From NCBI GenBank assembly GCA_015039365.1, contig WION01000228.1, positions 1 to 64,000 on the forward strand: a DNA stretch of 64,000 bases, read 5' to 3'. Shown here one piece after another: positions 1 through 11,972 of the stretch. The translations under genes and the position numbers were made by a program. Each line of letters starts with the position of its first letter. The stretch's first letter is position 1. The stretch comes from Amanita rubescens. Lineage: Eukaryota > Basidiomycota > Agaricomycetes > Agaricales > Amanitaceae. The notes beneath the pieces were generated by a model. The model did not search any database. It saw nothing but the letters and a program-made list of their open reading frames with translations, and had not been told where the DNA came from.

Positions 1-1106
1 CGTCATGCCGTGAATATATACATTGCCGCGCTCGTGCCGTCCTTACTCTTCTGCGTCTCTACATTCATTCGGCAGCAACGTCAACTTACTTATATTCTTG
101 CATCGATTTTTACGTCGCTTCGGTGGTTTAGACTCCGGGTCTGTTCCTCCAAACGACTGTCTCGATCCCGGAGATGGTTATCCAGGTAAAACCGAGATAC
201 AACGGGTCGAAACATATGTCAGGAAAGCGTCGAAGAGGGTCGTTCAACTCGAGTCATCACCACTGTGCGGGAGTCCGTTTCGCAATTTTACAATTCCGTT
301 CCAGTGACTCATTTTTGATTGCCATTAGAGCTGCTCGGTTGCGTCACAGCAGCATCCGGATCTTTTCGCACCCGCCGCAGGTCCGAACTAAGGAAGGTAA
401 GCCGCCCTTCAGTCGTCCTCCCTCCTTCTTAGTCCGACCCGCTGTCGAATGGTCGAAATGCTGACCTGCTTGGCGCCCACCTGCCCTCACAGCTCGCCTT
501 GCCGACCCCCAGTGTTCCGGGCCGGGAGTCCCGGGGCTTCGCCCATTCGTTTTGACTCGAAGATCCACTCAAGCAAACATCTATACCCTTCCCTCTCGTA
601 AACGACCCTTTCCCCAAAAGGCATCTGAGCGTGCAATCATTGACGCAACGTATATCATATTGCTTTCACGTCCTATCATCATTTGAACAATATGGATCAT
701 AACGTATGCAGACGTATTGTTTGACCAACAATTTGCTAATCGTCTTGATTCCCATATTTGTAATGGTGGTTAGGGGGTTTTGGAACTGCGTACATGGAGT
801 TGGCGGTGATAGTGGTACCAGCTACTATGACTTCTGAGACTATGTTTGTCCGCACATACTCGGCTACAGGCCTGCCGAGCGTACAGCCTTCAGACTAGCT
901 CAAGCGCAGGACTACACTTAATTTGGCTGTCCACAGCTTAGGTCTATCCAGCACCTCAAACATGCCCTTGCATACTGGCTGCTGTTCTTGGTTGCGGTGC
1001 AAGTCAACACAGAGGCCACCGCCGGAGAAGCTGGTGCCCGCGAAGGGGGGCTCACGGGTTCGCCCACCTGCTGTAACCTGAATATGCCTTTGCGACCGGA
1101 AAGCAG
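1..1106. other. Left edge, no gene assigned
   Basis: I can assign no complete gene here. A reading frame open from the first base to about position 195 on the + strand begins with a hydrophobic stretch, so it could be the 3' end of a membrane protein gene that starts outside the window; this is weak. The first coding exon or exons of the STAND protein that follows must lie somewhere in 700-1106. A good branch point (CTGTAACCTGA near 1070-1082) precedes the first exon I can trace, but I could not identify the start codon. Confidence 0.4.
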
Positions 1107-3954
1107 ACGCTCGAGATTTTGCAAAGGTTCTCGCAATCGCTTCCTATTCCCTGCGCAAATGAGGCCTTGGAACTTGCTCTTTTTTTGTTGACGACGGACG
1201 AGGTAATAAGATCTGATACTCGCAAATGCTTGGAGAACTAGTAGCTAACGTCAGGGAGCTAGGATGTCACTTTGGTCGAGCAGCAAGTTAGACGCTTGAA
1301 AGATCGTATAGCCGCCTTGATGCTCGTGATGGTCGATGAGTTAAAGGACAAGAAGGACACTGATGTTGCTCCTGACGTTCTCATCGATATTGAGAGGCTC
1401 AGCAGGTCTGTTGTGTTGCGGCATCGGCGTTAGGGTTCCTGACATCGTCGGTTCCAGCCATCTCCGCATGATTCAAGAGGATTTGACCAAGATTGCGTCC
1501 CAGAATCGATTTCTGCTCATTTTCTTCAAGAACGTGAACAAATCAACGATGGACCAGTGTTTAGCCCGCCTTAACGATGCAATGCAAACCTTCCATGTAC
1601 GTAAATTACTTAAACACGCTCACATCTCTCTAGATCTCACTCTTTATTGTCCCAAGATTGGTCGAACGGTCCATGATGGCAGCATACTTTTTGAAATACA
1701 AACCCGTTTGCAGGCGACGTTCGAAAGGACCGAAATCATGGCTAAGGAGCTGCATGAGATGCACGATTGGTTGAGGCCGAAGAATTCCCACAGCGCAAAG
1801 GCGGGCCTCTCCTTGGCGGCAATGCCCTCACCGTTGGCCCATATGTTTGGTCGCGATGACGTAGTCGCAGACATCGTTCGTATCCTCACAACACATGATA
1901 AACCCAGAGTCGTTATTCATGGCGCTGGCGGGATGGGGAAGACATCAGTTGCTGTCTCAGCCATGGAGGACAAAACAATGGCCACGCGGTATGATGCAAA
2001 TCATCGCTTCTGGGTTCCGTGCATCGGAGCGAAGTCTATTGCAATTTTCCTCGACATTCTTCTGAAATCGTTTCGTCTAACGCAGGACACCGGGGACCCT
2101 CTTGGAGATCTCATTTCTGGATTGGAGGCATCGAAGGATCCGCGGATCATGCTTTTAGACAACTTTGAAACCGCGTGGAGTTTACCTGAAGATCTGACCA
2201 ATTATGGGTGCATCTCCGTTGAGGCCATTATCGACCGCCTCGCCGCCATACCTCACCTAGCCATTCTTATTACCATTCGTGCCAACACCTTTTCCTCTGA
2301 TGCCATTGATTGGACCCTCTTCCATTTGAAAGGTGTCGATCCTGACAATGCCAGAGCAATATTCATTCGCCTATGTCCCACTGCGCGCGATCATCCTGCT
2401 CTCGACCCGTTGTTAGACGCCTTGGGCCATATGCCCTATGCTATCACCTTACTAGCGAAGCAAAGCACCAAGTCCGGCCTACCTCCTGATGTTCTTTTGG
2501 AGGAGTGGCAGAAACTTGGTCCCGATTCTCTCTCTGGCGAGCTTAAAAAACGGATGAATACATCCATTGAATTCTCAGTCGAGAGCCGCTCGATGTATGA
2601 AGATCCTAATGCCCAGACCCTTTTGGCAATTTTATCCCAACTACCAAATGGCACGACCAGCAAGCATCTGAAGTGGTGGGCATCCAGTGTCAGCAACCCG
2701 TACGGCGCCATTGCCACGCTTAGCGACACCGCGTTAATCGCTCAGCATCAAGAAGGCGATGTCTTGATCTACTCGGTCCTCCCCGTCGTTCAATCTTATT
2801 TGAGTCAGCACAACTCTCCCTGCACCCGGTCTCTCGCTATCGCGGCTTGTTGTAGGTTTATTCTCGACCACAAGTCATCTCCAGGAGATGACGACTTCAA
2901 AAGTCATCAGGGTGCACTCGCCGCAGAGCAAATCAATATACTGTCTATCTTCCTAGCTGTGACTACCTCGTCGTTTTCTCAACCTGGATATCCTATTGAG
3001 GAATCCCTCATCCTCGATGCTATGTTAGCCTTCTGCTGGTTCCAGTACTGGAAGAAGCGCAGCCTCGAGCTCATTAGACGTTTTCTGGATTTGTTTACCT
3101 CGAACGGTGATCCCAGGAGGCTGCGTTACATCGCGGAAGCCCGTTTCTGCTTAGGAAAAGTGTATATCGAATTTGGTCGCCATCAAGAGGCCTGTACGGA
3201 GCTGGAGGCTTCCCGGTCGTCTTTCCGCGAGCTAGGGACTCCGTCAGATATCATTCACGCAGGAGAATGCGCGCTCGAGCTCGCAAACTCTTGGACCTTC
3301 ACGTCGGAATCCGGGGATCGTATCGCTCGCCTTATAAATGAAGCGCAGACGGACCTCAAGGATGATCCAAAAGGAGCTGCACGCGCTCTCATTTCGCTGG
3401 GAGAAAACTTCCGGTACATGAACAGTTCATCAGAAGGCTTGAAGCATTTGATGATTGCTCACGCCGCATTGCAGGACCTTAACTGTACAGTGGATGTAGC
3501 GCGATGTCTAGATGCGATGTCTAGATGTTACGCACACCTGGACATGCTCACTGAGTGGCAGCGCGTGGCCCAAGCCTCCCTCGAGGTGTCGCGACTCGTC
3601 GGAATGGACGAGCTCATCACTCGAGCGCTGCGTGCGCTTTCCCAATGCTATATTCGACAGCAGAAGTATGACGACGCTCTCGGCGCCCTACGTGAAGCTC
3701 TCGGAATCTCCGAACAGCTTAGTGATCCTCTCGCAACCGCAGAAGTCCTCGATTTAAGCGGTCATGCATACGCGAAGAAGCGGGATTTTGTCGGAGCTCG
3801 CTTGGCATTTGAAGAGGCAAAAAAGGTGTATGCTGGCGTGGTAAGAACGGAGCAGACTCAAAGATATGAGGACACGTGTGAAAGAAACCTTCGTACAATC
3901 TTGGAGCGCGACTCAGATGGTGACATTGAGCTGGACACCTTTATATTGTATTAG
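1107..3954 (+). CDS. STAND (NB-ARC/NACHT-like) NTPase with TPR C-terminus, 5' end not resolved
   Basis: This looks like an intracellular NLR-type signalling NTPase, a class expanded in mushroom fungi and linked to non-self recognition. After a helical N-terminal region comes a P-loop, GAGGMGKTSVA (around 1920-1950), a Walker B-like stretch RIMLLDNFET (about 2145) and a sensor-like ILITIRAN. TPR-like helical repeats fill roughly the last 300 residues (QQKYDDALGALREALG and similar). The longest ATG-started frame begins at 1363, but that start is probably false. Coding sequence with family-like content continues upstream through introns at 1203-1262 and 1406-1457, with phases that join correctly (LSSHLRMIQEDL across the second). 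A possible 33-nt in-frame intron at 1601-1633 is uncertain. The C-terminus ends at a clear stop. Ligand and partners cannot be inferred. Confidence 0.8.
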
Positions 3955-4549
3955 AGGGAATATCGTGTATTAATATCATTATATGGCCATCTCTGTTGTC
4001 TAGTATGCATGTCATTGATGTCCAGAAAGGTGGGAGAATAGCAGGCCAACTAGTACCTGTGAGCTGCCAGATCTATCGACAAGACCTATTTTTTCTCTTT
4101 TCTTCCATTCATTCGGCTGTGATGAGGACAGCTGCGCGGCCCAGGGACTCAAATCAAGCGCAGTCCGGTGTTCCGCGCTCGAGGCTTAGCCCTAACCAGT
4201 GGGATTGTACGCTGCAAGTAGACTGCGGCAGAGTTGGGAAAACCACTATTTGTGCAAGTCTGACCGCTGGATCCCATGATGAATGAACCAGTTTTGAGAT
4301 GGGAGTTGGCCACAAAGTTTTGTTATTCTGACAGTACTGTTAACGACCATGTTGGACATTATTGGGATACTATGCAGCATACTCTAATGAATTCTGGCTT
4401 TTCCAGGCTCGGGCGACGGATTGTACATATGCGCTGGTCAGAAGAGAGAAGAGCAGAAATGGGCCAATCTCAGAATAAGAACGGTCCTGGGAGAGCTAGG
4501 AATCAACTTGACCGTTGTGTTTTATGACCAACTTTAGCTTTAGAAGCCC
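3955..4549. other. Intergenic, convergent 3' ends
   Basis: This lies between the 3' ends of the STAND gene (+) and the ABC ATPase gene (-). Only short frames without domain content or splice support are present. I see nothing beyond the expected 3' untranslated regions. Confidence 0.5.
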
Positions 4550-6576
4550 CTATCTTAACTCAAGGACCTTGCCAGAGTTCGTAAATGGCAATTCTTCTTG
4601 CCAATGGCTGATAGCAATCAGCGCCTGGTCACTTCCAACTCCACCATATGAAACGTAACGTTTCACTGCTCTTATCATCCCGTCGGTCATCCCGCTCAAT
4701 GCCTCATCTAACAACACCAACGGCGGTCGGCCCACCAATGCCCTCATGACTAACACCACTCTCTGTTCGCCTGCGCTCAACTCCGTAAACCGTCTCTGGG
4801 CAAACTCCTTCGTGACAAGCGATATGTCCTGCGGCATGGCGAAGGATCCATCATGGCAATCCCAAGCGGCTGGACCAAGCGCTTCCAGGACCTCCCAACA
4901 TCTCTTCATTCGCCATTCCTTCACCTCGTTCCAGTTGTCTCCGCGGACGCCGCCCCATGTTAATTCATTTGCTCCATCCTCTCTGATTCCAATACCCAAT
5001 CCCCCTTCGCTCATCGGCACGCCAACGCCTTCTTTTCCCCTTTCAATGAAAGCACCCTCGAATCCTGTTCCAACCGCCGCCCAGACGCTCATACCAGGCA
5101 TCCGTCTAGGAAATGCGTCGAACATCTCCGGAGACATTTCTCCCACTCGAGATTGAATTAAAGGTGTTGGGGTACGGTAACGTTGCTGGCCAAATAGTTC
5201 GAGGTGGGGCAAGGAGAAAGAGAGAGGGTGAGCTCCAGTAAGGAGGGAGAGGAGCGTCGATTTTCCTGAGCCGTTGGGACCTTTAAGGTGCCATCGATCG
5301 CCGAGACGGATTGTCCATGAGATGTTCGTTAGAACCTGTAAGTACTTAGCACACGCATACGTGGGTGGAAGGTACATGCATACCTTGCGTTGACCATATT
5401 GAACATTTGCTCCGTTGATGTCAACAACAACCTTACCGACTGAGCCTTGATCCCGAATGATGGTTTGGTTCAACTTTGCAGCATTCCCATGTTCTACCAC
5501 CACATGCTGCGGTAGACTTCTTAAGATTTCTTCTTTCCCTCCTACTCGCAGCTTTCCCTTGTCGGCAAATGCGACGTGAGTAATCCACTCTGGGATCTCG
5601 TCCTGCACTCTTAACCCCAGAATAATACGAGGCTTCTTTGCGGCGTGCAAGTCCTTTAGCAGTTGAAGTATTCGGAGGCGGTTTTCAACGTCGAGACCAG
5701 CTAGCGATAAGTCAGTAACCGTTCTCGCGAGGGCATATGCACTTACTGAGCGGCTCATCTAGTAAGAGCAATTCTGGTTTCTTTAAGATTGCCTTGACAA
5801 TCCTTGCCCTTCTCATCTGGCCATTGCTCAACGTAACCATCGGGATATTCAACAAAGGTTTCAATCCCGTCTTCTCTACCAGCTCTCTGAAGAGCTGTTT
5901 TTCTTCACCGGTCAAAAGTCCCTCGTCAAATTTTGCTGTATCTCCAGTAACTCGACGACCGTCACCCTCGCGCTGCCATTCAAACTTTCCCTCTTTTTCT
6001 TCCCTCATTTCTAGAAAACGGGGAAACATGTTTTCCAGTAAAGTGACACGTTGATCATCATCCCACACAGCGCCATATCGCGCCGTGAAGTCATAAAAAG
6101 CGCCTCCTGGGCCACCAGAACGGTGTCTGAAGGAGACAAGAGAGAGGTATTTGTAAGGGTCGCGTGGCGCACTTGTGGAACCATGAGAGGGAAGTGAAAG
6201 GAGAGGAAAGAGGCCACCTGGAAGTGGTGGAGGTGGATATAGCCGAAAATGCCCCAATAGCGTCTATAGACCATTTCAGACATCTATTAATGTCATAATA
6301 ACTAGCGCTTGTAGAACGCACTTTGAAAATAGTATCCTTCCCGCTTCCCCCGCCACTGCCTGAGCTGACGATGGCCCAAGCATCGTCATCGTGTACTGTC
6401 CACTGGATATCTTTCACCACGGGTATTGCCCACTTGGCAGAGCCGTCCGTGGGTGGTGCATCGCCAAAGTGGTACACGGAGGAAGACGGTATATGAATGA
6501 GAGGAAGTGAGGAATGGGAACGGGTTGAGTAATGTCGATACTGGTACGCGACCCTAGGTTTTATCCATCGAGTCAT
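4550..6576 (-). CDS. Tandem-domain soluble ABC ATPase (ModF/PhrA-like)
   Basis: Two ABC nucleotide-binding domains without membrane segments suggest a soluble ABC protein of the ModF/PhrA type. The N-terminus is basic and Ser/Tyr/His-rich, which may be a mitochondrial targeting signal. Domain 1 carries a Walker A GSGGGSGKDT, the signature LSNGQ and a Walker B LLLLDEPLTGLD. Domain 2 carries Walker A GPNGSGKSTLL, signature LSAGEQ, Walker B VLLDEALSG and an H-loop IAISHW. I place introns at 6264-6321, 5701-5746 and 5336-5383; all three restore domain motifs in phase, for example DEPL|TGLD. The product is 624 aa. In domain 1 the Ser/Thr after the P-loop lysine is Asp, so ATP binding there may be impaired. 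The substrate or role is unknown; the fungal relatives are poorly characterised. Confidence 0.85.
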
Positions 6577-7013
6577 TTAGTCGGGGATATTGCCACAATG
6601 CCATTGCATTATTTGCTTAGCGTGTCCATGTCCATCGCTTGGATTATTATTTTTTCCGCCGCCGGCCCGCCCGGCTTTGTCATACCCGAAAACCAACTAC
6701 TCAGGCTTGCGTATGTCAAGATATTCAACATGCAGATAAATATCATGTATCTCACGCTAAATGTGAGTTGACAGTAAAGTGACATGTTCAATTCATGCCA
6801 GGGTGCAATCAAGTTTCAACATGACTTTCCGTTACTCAACCAATGAAGCTAAGTCAGGCTCGATAAGCTTTTCGTGAACCTTCGTACCAAGAAACCTTGA
6901 GCACTGACAGGCCGTGTCCTCCACCAATGAGGTGCATGCGAACGAAGCTTAACTTGAAGCTACAGCTTTCTTACCCCCTTCTTAGGCCGCTCTACTACTA
7001 ACCGCGTCGCCTT
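6577..7013. other. Divergent intergenic region
   Basis: These 437 bases separate the start of the ABC ATPase gene (-) from the start of the membrane protein gene (+). They presumably hold both promoters. No open frame here looks coding. Confidence 0.4.
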
Positions 7014-8566
7014 ATGCCCACAATCACAACTACTATTGAAGACAATTCGCCACTTCTATATTATGATGGATGGACTGTCGGGGGTTATCCTCCTGGCGCA
7101 GATTCATTGACTACAGAGTACGTATCTCATCTTCTGAGGAAATGAATTTTGCGACTGATTCAGAAGTTCAGATACTCTGAAAGCAACTTTATGGGAACAA
7201 CTGCCCAGAATGCATCAATGACCTTCCGATATTGTGGAACAGACGTACAGCTGTACGGGGCACAACGGGGTAACCATGGAAGATACCAAGTGACGCTAGA
7301 CAATTTCACCTACAGCCCTCAGAGCGGCTTTGCACCAGATCCAGGGAATTTTCAGGTTGTTCTCTTCGAATCCCACGATGTACCGCAAGGCAACCACACC
7401 GTGATAATAACCAACGCTGATAACGATAAGTGGTTGGACATCGACTTTGTGCGATCATCACCATATCCAACTGCTAAGACATTAAATCATTATTCGTTTC
7501 AGGTGACTTGGACGTCAACGTTTGGTGACCCCGAGGCTGTGCTGGGTGTAACTGCGGTGGACGATGGGGATAGCGCGTTTCAGTATTCCTCGGGCGATTG
7601 GACGATCAATCCTCCTAATGTCGGTAAATATTTCAGTGGAACGGGCCAGTGCGTCGTGATCTAGAATCTCATCTTCTCTAACGACTCATTAACCTGTAGT
7701 GTAACGGGAAATTACAATGCAAAAGCTCAATTGACTTTCTCAGTAAGCATCCTCCCTTGTGGGATTCACATGTTCTGATACCAAATAGGGTATGTTATTA
7801 TAGTCATAAAGCGATAATGCCATCACGGAGATACTCTTTCAGGTGACGCTATCTCGCTTTATGGTCCAGTTGGCGTCAATGGGTCATCTTACACCGTACA
7901 AATAAATGATTCGGCCTTGGTATCGTACAACTCTTTTAGGACCATTGGCTATCAAATGTTGCTCTACCACATGAATAACCTCGGACCAGGAAATCACACA
8001 TTGACGTTTTTATGCCTACCTGTACAGCAACAGATATGCGGCATTGACTATGTGAACATTTACCATACAGCTACAAACGATTCAACGTATCTTTTCGGGT
8101 AAGTGATACAGGTTCCACATAGTCAACCATTACCAATCGGTTTTTTCCCGTAGTTCTAGCAGACCAACGGTAGCAACTAACAACAGGTGTGTGTGGCACG
8201 TTTTAGGCACATCGATTTATTCACAGTTGTTTTCTCCAGCAGTGGTTCACGGTATGCATTGATCTTGTACATCCCTGCGTATCTTGACACCCCCACTCTA
8301 GAAGCTTATCTACGGGCGATGTTGTAGGCATTGCCGTTGGTTCGGCTGCCGCACTTATCGCCCTTGGTGTTGTCGTTCTCTACTTTACCATACGCAAAAA
8401 GAGTGCTAGCCAGTCGCAGTACTCAGCAGTTAACCCTTTCGTATCGCGTGCGATGACGCAGGCCGATCAACGAAGAAATATAGGTGAGTCAGTTCGCATT
8501 GGCTAGCCCAATCGAAAATGAGCAACGGTTCGCCTAGATGCCGAAAGAACGCGGTTGAAGCGGTAA
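7014..8566 (+). CDS. Single-pass membrane protein with sugar-binding-like ectodomain (SKG6-type anchor), 10 exons
   Basis: This is a fungal single-pass membrane protein of a family common in Agaricomycetes. The ectodomain has two repeats with the family pattern YGAQRGNHGRYQVTLD (about residues 70-85) and SLYGPVGVNGSSY. A Ser/Thr-rich stalk follows, then one hydrophobic helix (VVGIAVGSAAALIALGVVVLYF), a basic stop-transfer stretch and a short tail ending in DAERTRLKR. Exons: 7014-7121, 7164-7448, 7503-7648, 7700-7742, 7789, 7843-8098, 8154-8186, 8240-8251, 8302-8483 and 8538-8566, giving 364 aa. Exon 5 is a single G. No other combination of GT/AG sites that I could find keeps the conserved frame. 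Exon 8 is only 12 nt. There is no obvious signal peptide, and ligand and function are unknown. Confidence 0.8.
7789..7789 (+). other. Putative 1-nucleotide exon
   Basis: The base lies between an acceptor AAATAG ending at 7788 and a donor GTATGT starting at 7790. Splicing 7742 to 7789 to 7843 gives TTC TCA G|GT GAC (FSGD), which matches the family. Skipping it shifts the frame into an early stop. The flanking introns would be 46 and 53 nt, normal for this gene. Confidence 0.6.
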
Positions 8567-8942
8567 ACTCCCCTTCGTCACTAGTATAACGTGAAACTAT
8601 TTACGTGACTGAGTAAAAGGACGTGTTTTTTTTGTTTCTTATTTGGACAAATATTTCTTAGTCGTTTGCATTGTGTATTCACTCGATATTTAAGTTAATA
8701 ACCTATACGTGTGGGGTTTTGCGACCCCCACCCCCAGGTTTTGATTTACTGGGTTACCTAGGCGAGAACTTTGCGCCAGCACATATGACCTGCGTAAGCC
8801 GGGACCAGGGCAGCCATGTGGCAAACTTTGGCCAATTTTAGATAAAACGGGTTACCCTGCGACAGCCCTGAGCGACTTAAGACGTGGATTTGGCAGGCGT
8901 GGCACACCCAATTCCCGCTCAACGAGTTCACAGCTGTCTACC
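8567..8942. other. Intergenic region
   Basis: This is AT-rich 3' flank of the preceding gene followed by the probable promoter of the DUF2470 gene. There is a short C tract near 8730. No coding signal was seen. Confidence 0.4.
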
Positions 8943-9688
8943 ATGCCAGGGGATCCTGTTTCTGAAAAATCAGCATTTCTGCGAATGTATATGTCGCACC
9001 ACCCAGATACCCTCATCGCATATGCCAAGTGGTACGGCAAAGTCAAAGCACCCATTGTCAGCGCGGAGATGACTGACATAAGCACTAGGGCACGTAGTAC
9101 CACCTTCTGGATGCTACGCATACAAAAAGCTAAGAGCTAATAACAGAGCATGACTCTCTTGTGCACTCTCAAATCCGCCGAGAAGCAGTCCACGACAATT
9201 ACGTTCAGCCCTCCTCTCGCCGGGTACGACGCTGTGAAGCCACGCCTTCTCGAGATGAAGGCAATTGCGCAGGAGAAACTTGGCATGATCAAGACCCCAC
9301 ACTTAACCTCGTTCCAATTCCCTCAACCAGACTATCTCCCCATGGCATTCGCTATTGCATTGTGTTACCTAACTTTCTTTCCGGAAACCTCCCCCGCAAA
9401 GTCCGCTGTCAATTCGTTAGGATTATCAACCGTGCAGAGGACGTTCCAGATAGTTGGAGTATTACACACGTTGGAGAGTTTCTACACGATGCACTTATGC
9501 TGGAAACACAAGACAGGCTTCATGGCTGGTGTACGTCTTTCAACACACTTTTTTCTCTCGAATAATTTATTGATTCATTCTAGGTTTTGTACACGGTGAG
9601 CACGATTATTTTCGGGTATCCTGTATGGGTCGACCTCCGGAGGCGTATTCAAAAAGCGAGGATTGACTCGGTCATGAAAGTGGAGTAG
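8943..9688 (+). CDS. DUF2470 domain membrane protein
   Basis: The N-terminal half matches the DUF2470 fold seen in haem-utilisation and pyridoxamine-oxidase-like proteins (FLRMYMSHHPDTL, YAKWYGKVKAPI, SAEMTDI). The C-terminal half has about three hydrophobic segments (FAIALCYLTFF; TFQIVGVLHTLESFY; LYTVSTIIFGYPV). Exons are 8943-9089, 9147-9530 and 9584-9688, giving 211 aa. The first intron is read as GC-AG (donor GCACGT, 9090-9146). No GT donor gives phase 0, which is required to join the conserved DIST and SMTL blocks. The second intron is a normal GTACGT type. The biochemical role of this fungal family is not established. Confidence 0.75.
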
Positions 9689-11972
9689 GAGCTTTGTGTT
9701 AAATGCGAGATACAAGGTTCGATAGAATATCATCGCTCCTGTAGAACAATTTATATTATTATGATATTCCGCTTCATACATCCAACATCTTTATCGCCTC
9801 GATTTCTCATCTATTGTTTCTTCACCTCCGAGTCCTCATAGCAACCCTGAGTCCGAAATTGACTCACTGGCAGAAAGCGTGATGTTGCACTTTCATCTCA
9901 CTCATGACATCCGCTGCACGTACTTTTTGCCCTAAATAAAATCCTATTGATTCTATTAAATCACAAATCTACAAACTATCGATCAAAACGATGTCCCAGG
10001 GAAACCAGACTTTTATGCAGGACTGACGATGAGCGTACAAGGGTCGTGAATGACACCATGACGCAGCAGGGCGTTACCAGTACGTTTCTGAGCTGCGATC
10101 AATGACAATTACTGTCTTCAACACCTCCATTGAGGGTCGTGGGCCCAGGCTTGTGGCGTGTGTGCCCGATCAGTTCTATGACGTTCACTGGCCTGTTCTT
10201 CGACCAGCGTCAGGAGGTACCTTGTTTATGGTCCTCAACTTGCATTTATGTCCCATCTTGATTTGTTACGTGATGCGGTAGATGCAATAAGATTAGCAAA
10301 ACTCCTGAAGAAAGATGTAAGCAAACGGATACGTTTTAATGATTTGATCATCCAGCGCCCATCTTCCTAGAATCAGGAGAATGGGTGGATTCGTTCGGTC
10401 CGAGTTCCATTTGATTTCCTTCAAGTCGCTGGTGAAATTTTCTGATGAAAGAGAGTAGCGAGACTTTTACTGCGAACTGATCGGATGAAGGCGAGGTGCT
10501 GCAAAACAAATGATGAAAAATAAGAACTGCGGTGGACAATTAGGATGACACGGACCAGGATGTCAGGCATCTTAATAGATTGGGCCGAGGCCCGATGTCC
10601 CGACTTGGCGTTGATCGAAGACAGGAGGGTGCACATTGACGGCGCAACGCCGTGGCCATTGGACCGCGATCAATCATTGATGAGCCTCAGGGTCTTCAAC
10701 ACGTCATGCGCAAGTTGAACAGCTCCGTGTAGCATTGCTAGCGAACCTTTCGACCTAGAGCATTTACTGATCACTACTGTGGCGCTTGTGTTTATGATGA
10801 ATCCACAATGTTTTCATCGTGAAGTCGAAAAAAAGTATGCTCGGTTCGAGTTATATCAACTGCTCCTGTTAACATATGTATTGCTATTGAGGGTCAAGAC
10901 AAATGGGTAATACCTGCGCACCTCTTCAGTTCCACCATTTTTCTATTAGCACGGAATCGCGATCCAATACAGCGTAGGCTTTAATTATCGTGGCACTGGC
11001 AAAAGACGACCCACGGGTGAGGTTTATAGTAGCATGTCTCCCTTGGCGTAAAAGACTCGTGTCTGTTTTGACTCGACTCGATTGACGGCGCCCGCGGCGA
11101 CATTCCTACTGGTCTTAGTACATACCGCAAGTAAGTTGTGGTCTCGCGGAAAGTTCCGGGAATCAGGGTGAGATGAGGATCACACAGCGATAGCGGACTG
11201 CTTCGACAAGTACGCCCTGCCAGTGCATCAGAGTCACCGGGTATGACAAGGATGCACCGCAATTTGTTCATCAGATTCGTCCAAAGCAACGCCAACGCGT
11301 CACCGTTCACGGCGCAGCGAGAGGGTCGACAAACTCCATGAAGCTTAACAAAATTCCACAGTCACTGCGCAGTTCATTCCAGTGGTGCAGGCGAACTTCC
11401 AAGATGGGCATAGTCCGACGGTCTCCTTCCAGTTCCGACTGAGCGCTGTCCGTTAATTGACCTACTCAACTATTTCCTTTTGATCCGTTTCATTGGCATA
11501 AACACATGCCCTCAGGCTAAGCTTCACATTCTTTCCTGTCTGCAGGGGTCGCACTCGCTCCCGTGTTCGAATGCAGGAAGACCAATTACCGCAATACTGG
11601 AGCCGAAGACACCCCGCGACTGCGACTAGCACTCATCGAATCCGATCTGATAATTTTTTGCTTAGACTCTGCGGGCAGGTCGCTATATTTGGCGGAATAA
11701 TGTACCCGGCGTGATTCATATCTTACTCTTGCCCCAACATCGGAAGCTGAAGAGAGGGGGATAAAAGGTCTTATTTGGATCTAAGCGTTAAGATGAGTTT
11801 GGTTAATTGATGAAGACGTCGCTGCTAGTCGTTGATCAAAGAGTTATTTACATCGTAATCAGATTTGATGGGATGATTTTATAACATAAGCACAACACGA
11901 TTCAAAGCTAAACAAGCGCGGCAGCAATAGGCCAAGAACGGCTATCAAGCTGCTCTAACAAGTTTCCGACAC
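9689..11972. other. Gene-poor stretch of 2.3 kb
   Basis: I found no domain, splice-supported frame or recognisable repeat here. The open frames are short, overlap on both strands and lack conserved motifs. This could be decayed coding sequence, long regulatory sequence or a non-coding RNA locus; the sequence alone does not decide. Confidence 0.4.

Noticed and set aside
4746..5156. 136-codon frame on the + strand
   Set aside because: It lies entirely antisense to the second ATP-binding domain of the ABC gene, which has clear motifs; a shadow frame.
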